A stretch of DNA of 64,000 nt, taken from positions 2,108,001-2,172,000 of the forward strand of contig KN832870.1 of assembly GCA_000827325.1 (NCBI GenBank). Reading direction: 5' to 3'. Source of the DNA: Oidiodendron maius Zn. Its lineage: Eukaryota > Ascomycota > Leotiomycetes > Myxotrichaceae. Under the pieces are notes generated by a model. That model was not told the DNA's origin and did no database searches. It was given only the letters and a program-made list of their open reading frames with translations. Below, piece by piece: positions 32,695 to 44,292 of the stretch (the stretch's first letter is position 1; each line of letters opens with the position of its first letter). A program made the translations under genes and the position numbers.

Positions 32695-33741
32695 TCAAAT
32701 CGGTCTATAATTTCCCTGCCCGCTCATCTCATAATACGGACCTGCTTGGGTAATTAAATCCGGCCTCCTCGCCGTGCCATCGATCTCCTTCGGATCATGA
32801 ACTTGCCCGCCCCAGAAGGTCCTCCCATCGACTGGCGCTGCAGCGGGCATATTTTGCATCCGGCGCTGGCGCTGGAAGAGGAAGAAGGCGAAGGCTAGTG
32901 CCGCAACACCTAGGACGGCAAGGGCGATACCGACGCCTAAGGCAGCCTTAGCACCAGATGAGAGCCCAGAGGAGGCGGATTCGCCATCATTGTTGAGGGG
33001 GAGGCCTGTCTGCGATGAGGAGGTCGTGGAGGAGGCTCCGGAACTGGTAGACGTTGCGGGGAGAGTCCCTGAAGAGGATGAGGAAGAGGAGGAGGAGGAG
33101 GAGGATGATGAGGAGGATGATGATGAGGAGGAGGATGTGCTGGACGATGTAGATGACGAGGACGTAGAGGTGGCGATATTCCAGCCATTGATCTGCACCC
33201 CTACCACATGCGTAGAGCTCAGTGTAGTGCTGGTCTCAGACCAAGTGCCTGCATCGGTGAGGGTGTAGTAGTGCATCACGGCTCCAACTTTCGGGGTCGA
33301 CCAGCATTCTCCGACAGTTCCATGGTCCACCAAGCTACCTTGATAATCATATCCCCTTTACGTTGTCAGCATTACGAATATAAGTATGGAGAACCGTGGA
33401 AGCGCATACGAGGGACAACATCCTATCTGGGTGCTCGATGAGCCTTCTGAAGTAAATCCTGTAGTGTATCCCCCTGGACACGCAAAGGGTCCCAGGCTCG
33501 TAACGGTGGGTAAAGAGTCTGTGCCTTGATTATACCATAACGTTGCTTGCTCAGGAAAACAGGCAGTTGTGAACGAGGGGACAATGGATTGATAAAAGGG
33601 ATCGAAAGCGATGAGTTGACCACCGCTGCCCTGCTGAGAGTAGATTGCGCTGAAGCAGGCTGGAGGAGCAGAGAAACCTGTGGGCAGAGGTAGCCAGGAG
33701 GTCACTAGTCCAGCATTGGTTTGCACTGGGAGAGTCGACAT
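32695..33741 (-). CDS. single-pass cell-surface protein with Ser-rich stalk (sensor-like), 330 aa
   Basis: Two exons, 33741-33410 and 33355-32695. The N-terminal ~150 residues hold conserved Trp, aromatic and Cys residues (TSWLPLPTGF, ACFSAIYSQ, TACFPEQATLWYNQG, CCPSGYDYQ, GECWSTP). A long serine/threonine run (about residues 185-250) is likely O-mannosylated, followed by one membrane helix (ALGVGIALAVLGVAALAFAF), a basic stop-transfer (RQRR) and a ~50-residue cytoplasmic tail ending NYRPI. The layout resembles Wsc/Mid2-type wall sensors, but no WSC domain is present and no clear signal peptide is visible at the chosen ATG, so membrane insertion may rely on the helix. Related ectodomains occur widely in moulds; the ligand is unknown. 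Confidence 0.8.
33072..33137. repeat. trinucleotide tract encoding the poly-Ser stalk
   Basis: An impure GAG/GAT/GAA tract on the plus strand, read as TCC/TCA/TCT serine codons in the sensor-like gene. All variation by whole units would keep the frame, so stalk length can change between strains. Confidence 0.8.
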
Positions 33742-34654
33742 TTCGAGGCGACAATTATTCTTCTGCCGTAACGGACGCAATTAAAGAGTGTGTCCGCCTT
33801 CTATAGTAAGGGAAGGGTCACCCGGCCCAACACCAGAAACTGAAATCGCACAACTAAAAAAAGCAAAATTCGGAAAACAGAGGCCCCGGCTCTAGAGGAC
33901 ATCTTATCCCGAGCGTACAGTGTTGACGCCCTGCCCGGATAATAATTCCCATGTCAAGCCAACCGTCTTGGTGGCCCGAGGGTGGAGGGCCGGCTGTGCC
34001 TCATCGTGAAATCGTACCTATCGTAGACAATATTTTAGAGCAGCCCCGCAGTAGACTCGTCGCCCCTTACAGGTAAGAGCCACCCAGTCTGCTGGACCAC
34101 CCACCACGAACGCGCCAGTGTAACCGCAGGAACCAAGCCTTTTCGCATGGGGCCGGATCAGGTCGCTAGCCTAGATTCCACCCAGCGCCTTCAGATGTCT
34201 GGCGTGCGTTTGGGTTTTGTCGCCCGAGGTTGCTTTGCCGCAAGGCTACAGCAACGCTTGCATGGTCAAGGTTATTTGAGGCAAGGACGGGAGATGATGG
34301 TGCTGCCCCGTGCCCTCGTTTTCGTTCGGTCTTGTATGTTTTGGGGCACGAATTGCCTGGCGTATGGCCTGGTGCGTGCGACGCGGAGGAATAATTTGAA
34401 ATTATTCTCGCGGGTTCTGGGTCTGCTCTCAAAGACCAGAGTCGAGGATTGCTTGTGATAGTGGGATCCGACCTCTCGTGCTGGCAGTTTCCCCTTCACC
34501 ACAGCTCCATCTCAACAGATTTATAAATTATGCACGCGATCTCAAAGGACCATCATATACGATTTTATGTAACCTCGTTAATATATCGGGCCTATTCTTC
34601 TCCGACATGGGAGAGCTGGATGGCATGTCATATGCTGCTCAGAAGGATATGTCT
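33742..34654. other. intergenic
   Basis: Promoter of the Ser-rich protein and 3' region of the GH16 gene. A plus-strand frame at 34147-34458 is open but has no recognisable content. Confidence 0.5.
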
Positions 34655-35778
34655 CTATTGGTATATTTTCACAGAGTTCACAAGCCAGTATGCATCGTCA
34701 AACGCGCCTGGTACACCTGCGACATATGCCTCGCATGTTGAATATCCCGTCTTGGTCGAGCAATCGGTCCAAGCACTCCAGGCTTGGCCACCTGCCTCTG
34801 CTCCACAGAAATCCGTATCGAAGTACTACTCACATCAGTCCTGAATTAATAGAACTTCACCTATGGAAGGAGCAGGAGTACCCACAATAGTCTGAGGGGG
34901 GAAATTCGCATCAATGTCACAGTTGCCGTACTGGCTCTCGAAATTGGCCGTGGGCAACCCCCAACCACTGGGATCCGGGTTTCCGGATCTGATATCTGCC
35001 GGGATGGCATTTCGAGGGAAGAAATATATGTTGATCAGGTCGCTAGTCCACTCCATCGCATACACTCCACCACCATTCTCGTTGAATGAAGTCCCATAAC
35101 TGCCATCCTCCCCAATGACGGAGCAGCCTATATCGCCGGCGCAATTAGTGCTGCCCTGATTCGAAGCACCGGTTTCTTGGTCCGCTGGAGGTGAGAAAGT
35201 ACACGTGGAAGAAGGATCTGTGTGTAGCGTGGTATACGCGGTGGAGATATCGCTGAAGCCTTCGAGAATGTCAATCTCGCCGTAGGGCCCATCGCCGTTG
35301 CGGATTGTCCAACTAGATGGGCGTTAGATAAGAAGGGAAGTATTTAGCACATGACATACAATGCAGGCCAGAGACCGCAATCACTTCCTGGCATGTGGGC
35401 AAAATCTCCAATTAACAGTCCATGGAGGAAAGAATCCTGACTTTCGAGCCAGATACTCTTACGGCCTGCGCAGCCACTTGTCGAACAAGGCAGAACGGTG
35501 CTATTATCCACTCCAAGGTAGACTTGATTGCTGATTATCTTTGTCATGCCTAGAGATTGGGCATCGGCCTGGGAGATGTAGTCCACAAAGCCATTTGTGG
35601 GATCAGCCCCCTACTGAGTGTCAAAGAATGTTGTTATAGGTAAGAGTTGGTGACTTACTGTTTCAAAAGTAAAGCTTGAATACCAATTTGTATAGTCATA
35701 TGAGTGGACCAGCGAGTATGCACTGATTATTGAAGGAAGGGACAGGCACATGGCCTGTCGAAAAAGAGGGTAGATCAT
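34655..35778 (-). CDS. secreted GH16 endo-beta-glucanase (mixed-linkage/laminarinase type), 322 aa
   Basis: Four exons: 35778-35659, 35610-35360, 35312-34886 and 34825-34655. A signal-like N-terminus (LSLPSIISAYS) leads into the mature protein; MIYPLF and the internal MCLSLP are alternative starts that both give a leader. GH16 hallmarks follow: YTNWYSSFTFET, GFVDYI, SIWLES, DFAHMPGSDCGLWPAF, and the catalytic GEIDILEGF with nucleophile Glu, assisting Asp and acid/base Glu in E-x-D-x-x-E order. Downstream, LHTD, YAMEWTSDLINIYFF and CDIDANF are typical of fungal mixed-linkage or 1,3-beta-glucanases. The C-terminus ends AYWLVNSVKIYQ, the usual last beta strand. No GPI tail or CBM. Likely role: hydrolysis of beta-glucan in plant or own cell walls. 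Confidence 0.92.
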
Positions 35779-37015
35779 TATGGAAAGTATTCAAATGGGC
35801 AGAGATTTCGACTGGTGCAGAAAAATATCTACAAAGCACTCGCAGGCGGTAGAAGCAGAATGAGAGCTGCTGTATATATAGCTGAGCATCGCCATAGTCA
35901 CACTCAGGCTCTTGTGAGCAGGGCCAAGGAGGCCGTTGCAAATCCTTCCATCAATCCGGCCCAAATCATCGGCCCGCCACCTAATATGCCCCGAGAATTG
36001 GCCTCAGCCTTATAAGCGCATGAGGCGTTAGCTGTGAATTAACGTAAAACCTCCACTTGTTAATTCATCTGAACTGTCCAGTTGGCTGCCTGGGTCTTGA
36101 AGGAAGGGGTTGTTTCAGGATCTGGCCTGCCCGTTTCGTTTAACGGACCAGCTCTAAGCCGATGGCAACGTTGTGATGAACTCTCTGCGCCGCTTGAGGC
36201 GGGTATGGTATGCTGCACTTGATAGTGCCAAGAGTCCGATTCCCCAGATACTACGTATCTCCCGCGCGTGATATGCTGTCCAGGAAATCTTATCCTCAAA
36301 GGTGTCGGCTTGGCTGTCTTAGCTCAGGAGACCTGGAGGATACTGTACTAGCTTTAGAGTTCACTTGAACCAAATGTGGATAGGCGATTGGATATCCTAG
36401 AGATCATAAATTCATTTCCACGGCATAGCAGACATCTAGTATTTATGCCCCGGCAAGTGTGGATGGACTTGAGGGAACAAATCCAACACAGCCTAGGCGT
36501 TACCTCAGGCTCATACTCACCTAATCCATTCTCAGCTGCTCACGCCCTCCTCCACAGTCGTACCTTTGGATCCCCACAATATACTGTATCTTCAACTCTT
36601 AAACTCGGGTAAACGTGTCTGCGAACGCTGTCTCTATTCGCGTACCTTGGTGCCAAAGCTCTCGGCCACTGGAAGCACCCATGCATGTTTGTCAATAGAG
36701 CTTGGGTCGACCAGGCCACAAAAGCTTTCGGCAACCAACCACAGCCCTTAATGCTATCACTAGCAAAAGCCTCTCTTGCAGTTTCGGGTGGAATCCAGGT
36801 GAGAGAGGGGAATCTGCTTGACTGCATACGTCAGCTGTCTAGAGAAACATCTTCAAGTGAAGAGGGGTAATACCTTAGCCACGCCCATAATAGGCCAGCT
36901 CTTTTCCCACCAGCTACGCCTGGTTATACATTTCTCTTCTCTGTTGTCTCTTTCAAATACAAGTATATATAAGTGCATATACTCGTTTCAATTCACCATT
37001 TGGCCATATATCAAA
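35779..37015. other. intergenic between divergent GH16 and RNase genes
   Basis: About 1.2 kb. Open frames near 36376-36870 on both strands contain no recognisable domain. The right end is the AT-rich promoter of the ribonuclease gene. Confidence 0.5.
36964..36972 (+). promoter_or_regulatory. TATA box of the T1-type ribonuclease gene
   Basis: TATATATAA lies 44-52 nt before the ATG at 37016, a close but plausible distance for a short leader, and supports that ATG as the real start. Confidence 0.5.
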
Positions 37016-37625
37016 ATGGCCACCATCTGTAAGCACCCTCACCGGCTCCCTCTTCTGCAGCGTCCCATCTAATCTACCAAAACGATTATGAACCCAGCGG
37101 CTGCAACTGCGACAACAAGACCACCTACGACCGAGAAGCCATCAACAAGGCCTGCACACAAGCTCTGACCCTTGCATCTGAGGGCAGGACACTCGGGAGG
37201 GACAGCTACCCGCATGCGTATAACGGTACCTACCACTCCCCTTAGACCAGAGCAAAAAAAACTCCCATTACCCATCCCTCAAAACTCTAACCCGAACCAC
37301 CTTGTTCCCAGATTACGAACACTTCTACTTCGCGCACGCCCAGAAACCCTATCTAGAATTCCCGATCCTCGAATCCGGGACTTACTCCGGCGAGGAGTCG
37401 CCAGGGGCAGACCGGGTCGTGATAGGAAGCATCGCGGAGGACTTCCAGAGCGCGGTGTTCTGCGCCGTGCTGACACACGACGGGAGCACAAAGAATGGGT
37501 TTACGGAGTGCAAGGATGACACGGTGAATACAGATGGGAAAGGGACTTATGATGCGAGAGGGGGTTGGGGAAGAGGGCGAGAGGAGGAACCGGGGAGGAG
37601 GTTGGTTGAAAAGATTGAGCTGTGA
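37016..37625 (+). CDS. guanyl-specific ribonuclease T1/F1-like protein without signal peptide, 163 aa
   Basis: Proposed exons are 37016-37028, 37061-37225 and 37312-37625. The core reproduces the RNase T1 layout: SYPHAYNDYEHF (Tyr and His of the active site), YLEFPILESG (catalytic Glu), SPGADRVV (Arg), and AVLTHDG (catalytic His), followed by NGFTEC with the last core cysteine. CNC and NKAC provide the other cysteines. The family cleaves single-stranded RNA after guanosine. Oddities: the first ten residues (MATISSHLIY) are not a signal peptide although T1 relatives are secreted, there is a ~35-residue charged C-terminal extension, and the first intron is only 32 nt, below the usual fungal minimum, yet it is the only joining that puts the good ATG context in frame. 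Either the start is elsewhere or the protein acts inside the cell. Confidence 0.75.
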
Positions 37626-37862
37626 GTGAGTTAGAGATGAGATGGTATCTCTTGGGAAGGCTTTTACGAAACACATATGCATGAAATGAAATAGAGTATT
37701 TGGAGAGTTATTTGCTCTACATTATAATAAACCTTTAAAAGCCGAACTAGTCAGCGCTAGCTGAGTCTATACTCCTCGCAGGAGATATAATGGTATCGTC
37801 TCCAACCCTAGAAACGCCACCTCCAATCCCACCAAATCGTACCATTCATTCATGCGCAATCT

Positions 37863-40800
37863 TTACGTCTCAATCCTCCGAACCCCAATTCCCACCCCGC
37901 TACTCGTACTCTTCCTGTCCCCGAAGTTATGCAGCCGCTCTCCGATTAGATACACCTCGTCTCTAATGCGGCTCCTCCAGACACGCAACATTCCAACTAG
38001 CAGCCACCCTAACCAGCAACAGGTTGCCGCCGCCAACACTGCCGGGTACACGTATCTATAGATGAGGGTCGTTTGCTCCTCGGTGACACCCTTGAAGACC
38101 GTGAGGACTGCAAGTCGGGCAATGCAGTATGGCCATACCAGGGCGAAGCATAACAAGATAGTGCCGGGAAGTATAAATGCACGAGTGGCAAGCCAAGCGT
38201 CAGGATTCAAGTACCCGTTTCTTGTGATGGCGCGCAGGGAGATGGCGGGAAGCGTGTCGGAATAGATGAGGATCACCCGAGACGTGAGTTTGACGTATAG
38301 GAGGCCCAGGGTCCAGGCCTGCACGAAGTGAACTGTGTGTACCTCATTTGCGGTATAGAAGTAGGTGTGTAGAGGGAGGATTGCGTAAAACTCTACCACG
38401 AACGCGAAGAGCGTCGGGAGGACGAAGATAAATGCGGCATACGTCCATACTATACGGGCTACGCGGGAGCTGATGGCAGTGATGCGGCGTAGAACGTTTT
38501 GTGGCGTCTCGTGGGTGATGGCAAGTGACGATATTAGGTAGGCAATGAAGCTTCGGAGATGCAAGATGCCATAGAGTGCGGATCCAAGGATGTAGATCCC
38601 AATAGAGAAGGCGTAGATATCGTTCTTGCGGATATGAGACGGTAGCATCATGGAGAACATGTGGCGCCCAAAGACTAGAGGTACAATCGTTATGCACACC
38701 CCTGTCAAGGCCGCAAAGATCCAGATCGAAAGGATGAAGGCGCAAATGCGGAGACGGAAGTGCGGAGGAACGTAGACCTGTTTGTAAAGCCGCGAATCCC
38801 GCCCATGAATGCCATCCGGACGATCCCAATTTCCATCGACGCGGTTGTTGTGTTCGTCAACCTGGAGGAAGATGTCGTTTCCTTTAGGAACGCGTACTTG
38901 ATCCGAGGCAGGAGCACGAACGTAGCGACCATCTCGGCGGAAGTACACATCCATTTCAGGGTCGTCCATAAAAGGCTGGCGAGGGTCCTCAGTCTTCACC
39001 ACCTTCGTAGGATCACCCTTGATGCCTCTAAACAAGTCGGCCCACGTTCGTCGAACATTATGTCCCTCTTCGTCTACTCGTCTCTCGTCGAAAAGGAACC
39101 ATGAAAGTCGTAGCATCCTCGCGCACTGATGGAACCACCAGCTATACATTGCATGAAGTCCATCTGAAGGCCTGAAGAATTTCACCGCCAGCGGCATGAG
39201 GAAATTATAGAAAAGGAGATCGATAGGAAATTCTAATACCGGTTCATTCGATGACCAGTGGATTGGTAGAACGCCGCGGAATGTATATGATAACCCCCAG
39301 ACAACTCCGCCCAGACAAATGACCACCAATGCACCATATACTAAAGCGCTAAACAGAATTTTTCGAAGCTGTGTGGCTACATTTCGTTCCAGCACGTCTC
39401 GGACTGGATGGAATGTCGGGTCATCAGGATCTCGGATAAAGTCTGTGATTGTTAGCTTGTATCCATCGGGTTCAAATGCGGGCACTTACAGAGAACGCCC
39501 TTCCGCATGATCTTTCGACACATGGATACAAAGAGAGCGAAATGAAACATATAACATGTTCCAACGAACCAGTGAACGAAAACGGAAGTCATTGGTGATC
39601 TAAGCGTGAACTCAACTCTCGACATGATCGTAGCATTTTCAAAGAGAGGGAGGAGAGCAGCATCCAGTAAGAGACCGCAATATAACGGGAAGACGAGCAT
39701 CTCGATGCTGATAATGAGAATAACCTTCATAACACCTCCAGCTTGGTGGAGAATATCTATCACAGTTGCTTCCCATTCGCGTCCAACGGGGCCGGTTGAA
39801 AAGGGCGTGCCTCTCTTCACATACAAAGCTCCTATGATGCAGAGCGTTGTGTAGCCAGTGAGAGTAGCCCAGAATCTATCGATGCCACTCCAGGAACTAA
39901 GCTCGGGGTCCAGCGGTGTTGCCCTCTTTGCAACCTCAAGGCTGATAACCCAAGAATCTGGCTTCATCACGAACCTAGGAAAGGCCAAGATTAATTGCCA
40001 TACCCCTTGAAGGATGGACACGAAGAACGCCCAGGCATTGCTCATAGTGAGGCTGAATCCCCCAACGAATGGATACGCCAGCGTATGGCCTACCCAGGCC
40101 AGGGCACTCCTCACCAGTGATCCAAGAGTCAAGAGCGATTCATGGGAGGCAGCAGAAAAGGTAAATATATCCGAGTCCCCAAAGTTTAAGAGGTTGTCGA
40201 TGGTGCCATTTAAAACCCTCTCTGATGCGACATTGGAAAGTCTCAAGGCTGCCTTCGCCCAGGCAATACCTCCATCCATACTCCACGAACCAGGAATGAC
40301 CGCATTCCAGAGCCACACAGGCAGCAAGAGCAGGCCGATCAGGCAATATGATAGAAAGCCTATGAAGGATACAACCATGTCTTGTAAGAAAGCCGCACAC
40401 CAGAAGACCAGTCTCAGCGGCAACTTGAATGCAGGTCCAGGATTTGCAGCTAGCAAAAGAGAGACTCTGCCGATATTGTACGGGATCCATACGCCGAATG
40501 CGACAGTCAGCGCGAGCAAAAAAGCACTGAACAGAGCATTCTGGGCCAAGCTGAATAGTGGCCCTCGCATACCGATAAGCTCCATGATGCCATCGAAATC
40601 TTCAGCTTCATCAATGGCATCTGGGTCATTTGGATCAATTCCGGCAGCCAATGCAGCTTCAGCCACTTCGCGATCCTGCTCCGCAAACTCGCCTTGCTCG
40701 AATATATCGCCATCTTCAGGAGCAAAGCGAGGATCAGCAGCTAAATCTTCGCCATTAGCCTCCTCGTCACCTCCCCTGTCATCTACACCGCCCCATAGCC

Positions 40801-43141
40801 AACCAGCAAGAGTTTCGAGGACCCCTTGAGGCTCCGCTGGCCGTGCTGCGGGTGGTTCTGGAGGCCCTGGTAGTGGTGTATCTTGTTGGGGTGGGAGCAG
40901 CTCTGGCTCAGCACCACCATCCCCAGTCTCCTCTACAGGGCTGCTGACTGGATTGAGGTCAAATGCTCCATCCCAATTTGCGTAGGTTCGTTCGGCATCG
41001 TCCTGACGCCTTACCCTTGTTGGATCAAAAGATTCTGAATCTATTGGAGAAGGCATAGTAGACGCATTGCTCCCTTCAACAGGCTGTGCGGCCGAAGCAG
41101 CTTGTGGACCATTGGTGTACGGAGAGGATAAGAAATCCGACGGCCGATCAGCGGTCTCAAGCCGGGATCCGGATCCAAGTGGCGGGAAATTTCTCTCGTA
41201 GTTGGGATCAGGGAGATGTTTGAAAGACCAATTATTATTTGCGAGGGGTGATATGTTGTCTCTCAGCTGTGGTCCATCAGAAATTGCTCGCGGCCTTAAT
41301 ATACTAGAACGAGAATTTTCGAATGGTGTTTGCGGTGGCGAAACATCCCAGGGTTTTGTGGGCAATGTACGTTGAAGTGGAAGCTCTTCTGTGTCATCGT
41401 GTTCTCGCTCTTTCCCTTTGCTGAATGATAAGTCGTGGTTATGTTGCTGGGGTGTTAATAGGGTATCGTAGCTGCTAGCTATGATACCTCCCTCTGCTGG
41501 ATTGCCAGTAGAGTCTGGTATGTCTTCCCAGCTATCAGAGCTATTGCTGCCTTGGTCATATTCCTTAGTCTCAATACCTCCAGCTCCATTACCTTCAGAA
41601 CTAGACCTTGCAGGCCTTGCAGGTCTGCCCAGGTTCATCCGATCACGCATTCCATTTGTGGCTGTAAAATTGCGAGCATGTATGCCACCTTGTGGCTGGT
41701 GCGGCTGGAGAGTCTTCATTGCATTAACCCAGTAACGCATCTCATCGGTCTTGTTCTCTTCTTCAATAATACGCAACACTTCTTTAGGGTTACTATCCGC
41801 GCGCCGCCAGATGGCTAAGAACTCTTCGGTCATTCTCGGTTCCTCGGTGAGCTGTCTTTGAATTTCTGTAGCGGGAGCTAAAGCATCTCTCACCGGCGCT
41901 GGTCGTTGTTGGCGTGCGTCTTCTCCATTTTCGTGAGCAACTCGTGCATCCTCGTGGACAGCCCGACGAGGTGCGCCCCCTTCGGCATCCTCAAATTGAA
42001 TGTTTCTTCTTCGCGGCCTGGCCATCGGTCGCTGCCCAACATCTCTAGGTTCTGGGATATTGACAGGTGCTGCCTCAGGAGCAGCAGCAGCAGCAGCATC
42101 CTGCTCCCTGGGTCTTTCGGCGGCTGCCACATCTTGGTTGAAGCCGGCTCGTAGATTTGCTCCAAATTGCTGTTGCACAACCCACTCTCGTATTAGGAAT
42201 ATTAGGATAAATGAGATCACCACCAGGAGAGTGATAACGTAGCCTTCAGCGACAGTGACGATAATTTGGTTGACGTAGGGGTTGCGGGTCATATTACTGA
42301 GGAAACGAACACTACTCAAAAGAGAATTGCTTCGAGGTGCCACAGGCGCTCCCAAGATAGAAGCTGGCCCACTTGCGTTGGAGAGATTGTTTGGAGGGAC
42401 AGCTCTGACAGGGATCCCAAGTCCGAAGTAGAGCGATTTGAACAGGCCGGCCGTGAGAGGATCCGACTCGCTGGTATTCATCGACTCGGAGAATCGCACT
42501 AAGAGATTCCAGATGCTGCCCTCAGTGGCAGGTGTAGTTGATGCTGCGTGGAATGGTGTTGCTGGAGTTGTGCCATTTTCACTTAAAAGCTGCGCACGCT
42601 CCCGCGCCATTTCCAGAAGCCGAGAAGCGTTGCGTACCATATCGATCTCCATATATCTGGGTGGCCAGCCGCCATCACTAAACCAGAAGAGGAGCCTCCA
42701 CACTTGCCTGATGACATAGGGAAGGCAGCCCAACCAAACCGCCACCACCAAGCAAAACCTCAGCCATGTCGCAAGATGCCGCATCGAATGTACCACGGAG
42801 CGACGAAAGAATATCCCAGTGGGAAGGTGCTGTGGCATATTCGGCGAATACAGCTTTGTAAATCGGAATGGCGTTTTGCAGAGCTCGCAATACTTCTTTT
42901 GAGAGTGGGACAGCCATTCCATCAAGCAATCCTGGTGGACGTGCTTGATGGAACCGCTGCACTTGCAAGGGTGAAATAACGGCTCTGCCTCACTGCCCTC
43001 CCCTCTGCATATCCTGCAGGTATCTGGATCGCTTGTCCCATCCTCTCTGCCCGTCGGATGTGGCGCATATTGAGGGTCGTTCATGACGTCCGGAGGGGAA
43101 TGGTCGACAAGGAGATCAGGGGGCAAGGGCGTCGCCATCAT
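37863..43141 (-). CDS. doa10: Doa10/Ssm4-type RING-CH ER ubiquitin ligase (MARCH6/TEB4 family), 1743 aa
   Basis: Two exons, 43141-39490 and 39442-37863, joined by a 47 nt intron through KGVLYFIRDPDDPTFHP, a conserved family segment. An N-terminal RING-CH finger spans about residues 42-91 (CRIC, CKCSGSIKHVHQDC, CELC: C4HC3). It is followed by many membrane segments (roughly 14 expected) and a long disordered, acidic cytosolic insert around residues 330-850 with DNNW, PLPGPPEPP and repeated Pro-rich patches. Later conserved parts include PLFSLAQNALFSAF and the multi-pass C-terminal half. Doa10 ubiquitinates misfolded membrane and cytosolic/nuclear proteins and N-terminally acetylated degrons at the ER and inner nuclear membrane with Ubc6/Ubc7. 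It is longer than the yeast protein (1319 aa) mainly through the acidic insert. Two adjacent ATGs open the frame. Confidence 0.95.
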
Positions 43142-44292
43142 CGATTACAATAGGCAGGCCCGCGGTTCGAGAGCGGGCACGTCAAAGAAATTCGGGGTGT
43201 CAAAAGGCCGCGCCTAGTGAATGCTGCCGCTGTGGAATCATCTGAGTATGTCAGCGCATGGATCCGAGTCCAGTCCCGGCAGGCTCGCCACGGGTCGATA
43301 CACGATCTAGGAGGGTAGGAGCGCGTGTGTTGAATCCAGAGTAAGACGTGCGCCGCAGGGTGGGTAAGGTGATGAGGACGTTGAGCGAGTGGGGGTTCGT
43401 CGAGGGATATATGGTGAATGGACTCGACAATGTCCGATTTTGTATCAAGCTCAATCGAGATGGCACGCCGGGTCGGAAAAATATAGGCCCGAGAGATTTC
43501 CCTCCTAACATGTTGCGTAGAAAACGGAAATTCTAGCCTCGGATATCGACAATTCCCATGTGGACGCAGTTAATTGCCATGTTCCTCTCGTGCGGAAAAC
43601 AATGCACCTGCGACGAAGAGATCCAGCTCCTCTCCACGAGTTCGTGCGCGTTTCGGAGCAGCGATGGAGATATCCGCCACAGGGGCTTCCGGGCTCACAC
43701 TGAGCTGTGATGGTGATGAAACGTTTGGCCGCACCATCCCTCAGGAGACGCATGGGCAGAAAGGAAAGCTGGCCAGACTGGGGCCACCAGAAGTATATAT
43801 TGATGTGTATATATATATATTTATTTACTACCCCGTCCTGATGTGCATGCCACTGGCGTAAAGACTCGATCGCACTCTCTATACAAGGCCTCTTCTCCGC
43901 ATGATCTGCTCGCTGCTCAATGACGTTGAGCGGCGGGAACTGACAGGAAGCAGGTCTTATATCCTGCAGCGTTGCATTTTGCTGAGCGAAAGTGTTGAAG
44001 AACGAACGATCACAGAATTTTCGCGAACCCACACCTCTTTCCCCCTCTTGTCCTGGATGCCGTGACATTCTTATTCCTACGTCCATCCATCCTTTCGTTG
44101 CCTTGCGCCGTCCGTCCTGCTGCACGGTGTCGCGCATCTTCTAGTATCAGCAGCCATTTTTAGCTGTCCCTCGGCAAGCTCGACATCGCAGGTAAAAAAG
44201 CCCTCCCACGATAACCACATAACCATCAGCAACAGCTCCACACCTCGTCAGGAGCTGGCCCTACATCTCAGTGAAGCTACATGCTGTAGAAG
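43142..44292. other. divergent promoter region of doa10 and the repeat-protein gene
   Basis: About 1.15 kb. A minus-strand open frame at 43251-43511 lies in the likely Doa10 leader and could be an upstream ORF, but has no recognised content. An alternating TA tract is at 43807-43820. Confidence 0.5.
43807..43820. repeat. TA dinucleotide tract
   Basis: A short run of alternating T and A in an otherwise mixed intergenic region; likely a simple low-melting spacer. Confidence 0.7.

Noticed and set aside
43505-44137. A 210-codon minus-strand open frame upstream of Doa10
   Set aside because: It contains low-complexity YIYIHINIYF from a TA tract and no recognisable domain; it lies in a divergent promoter region.
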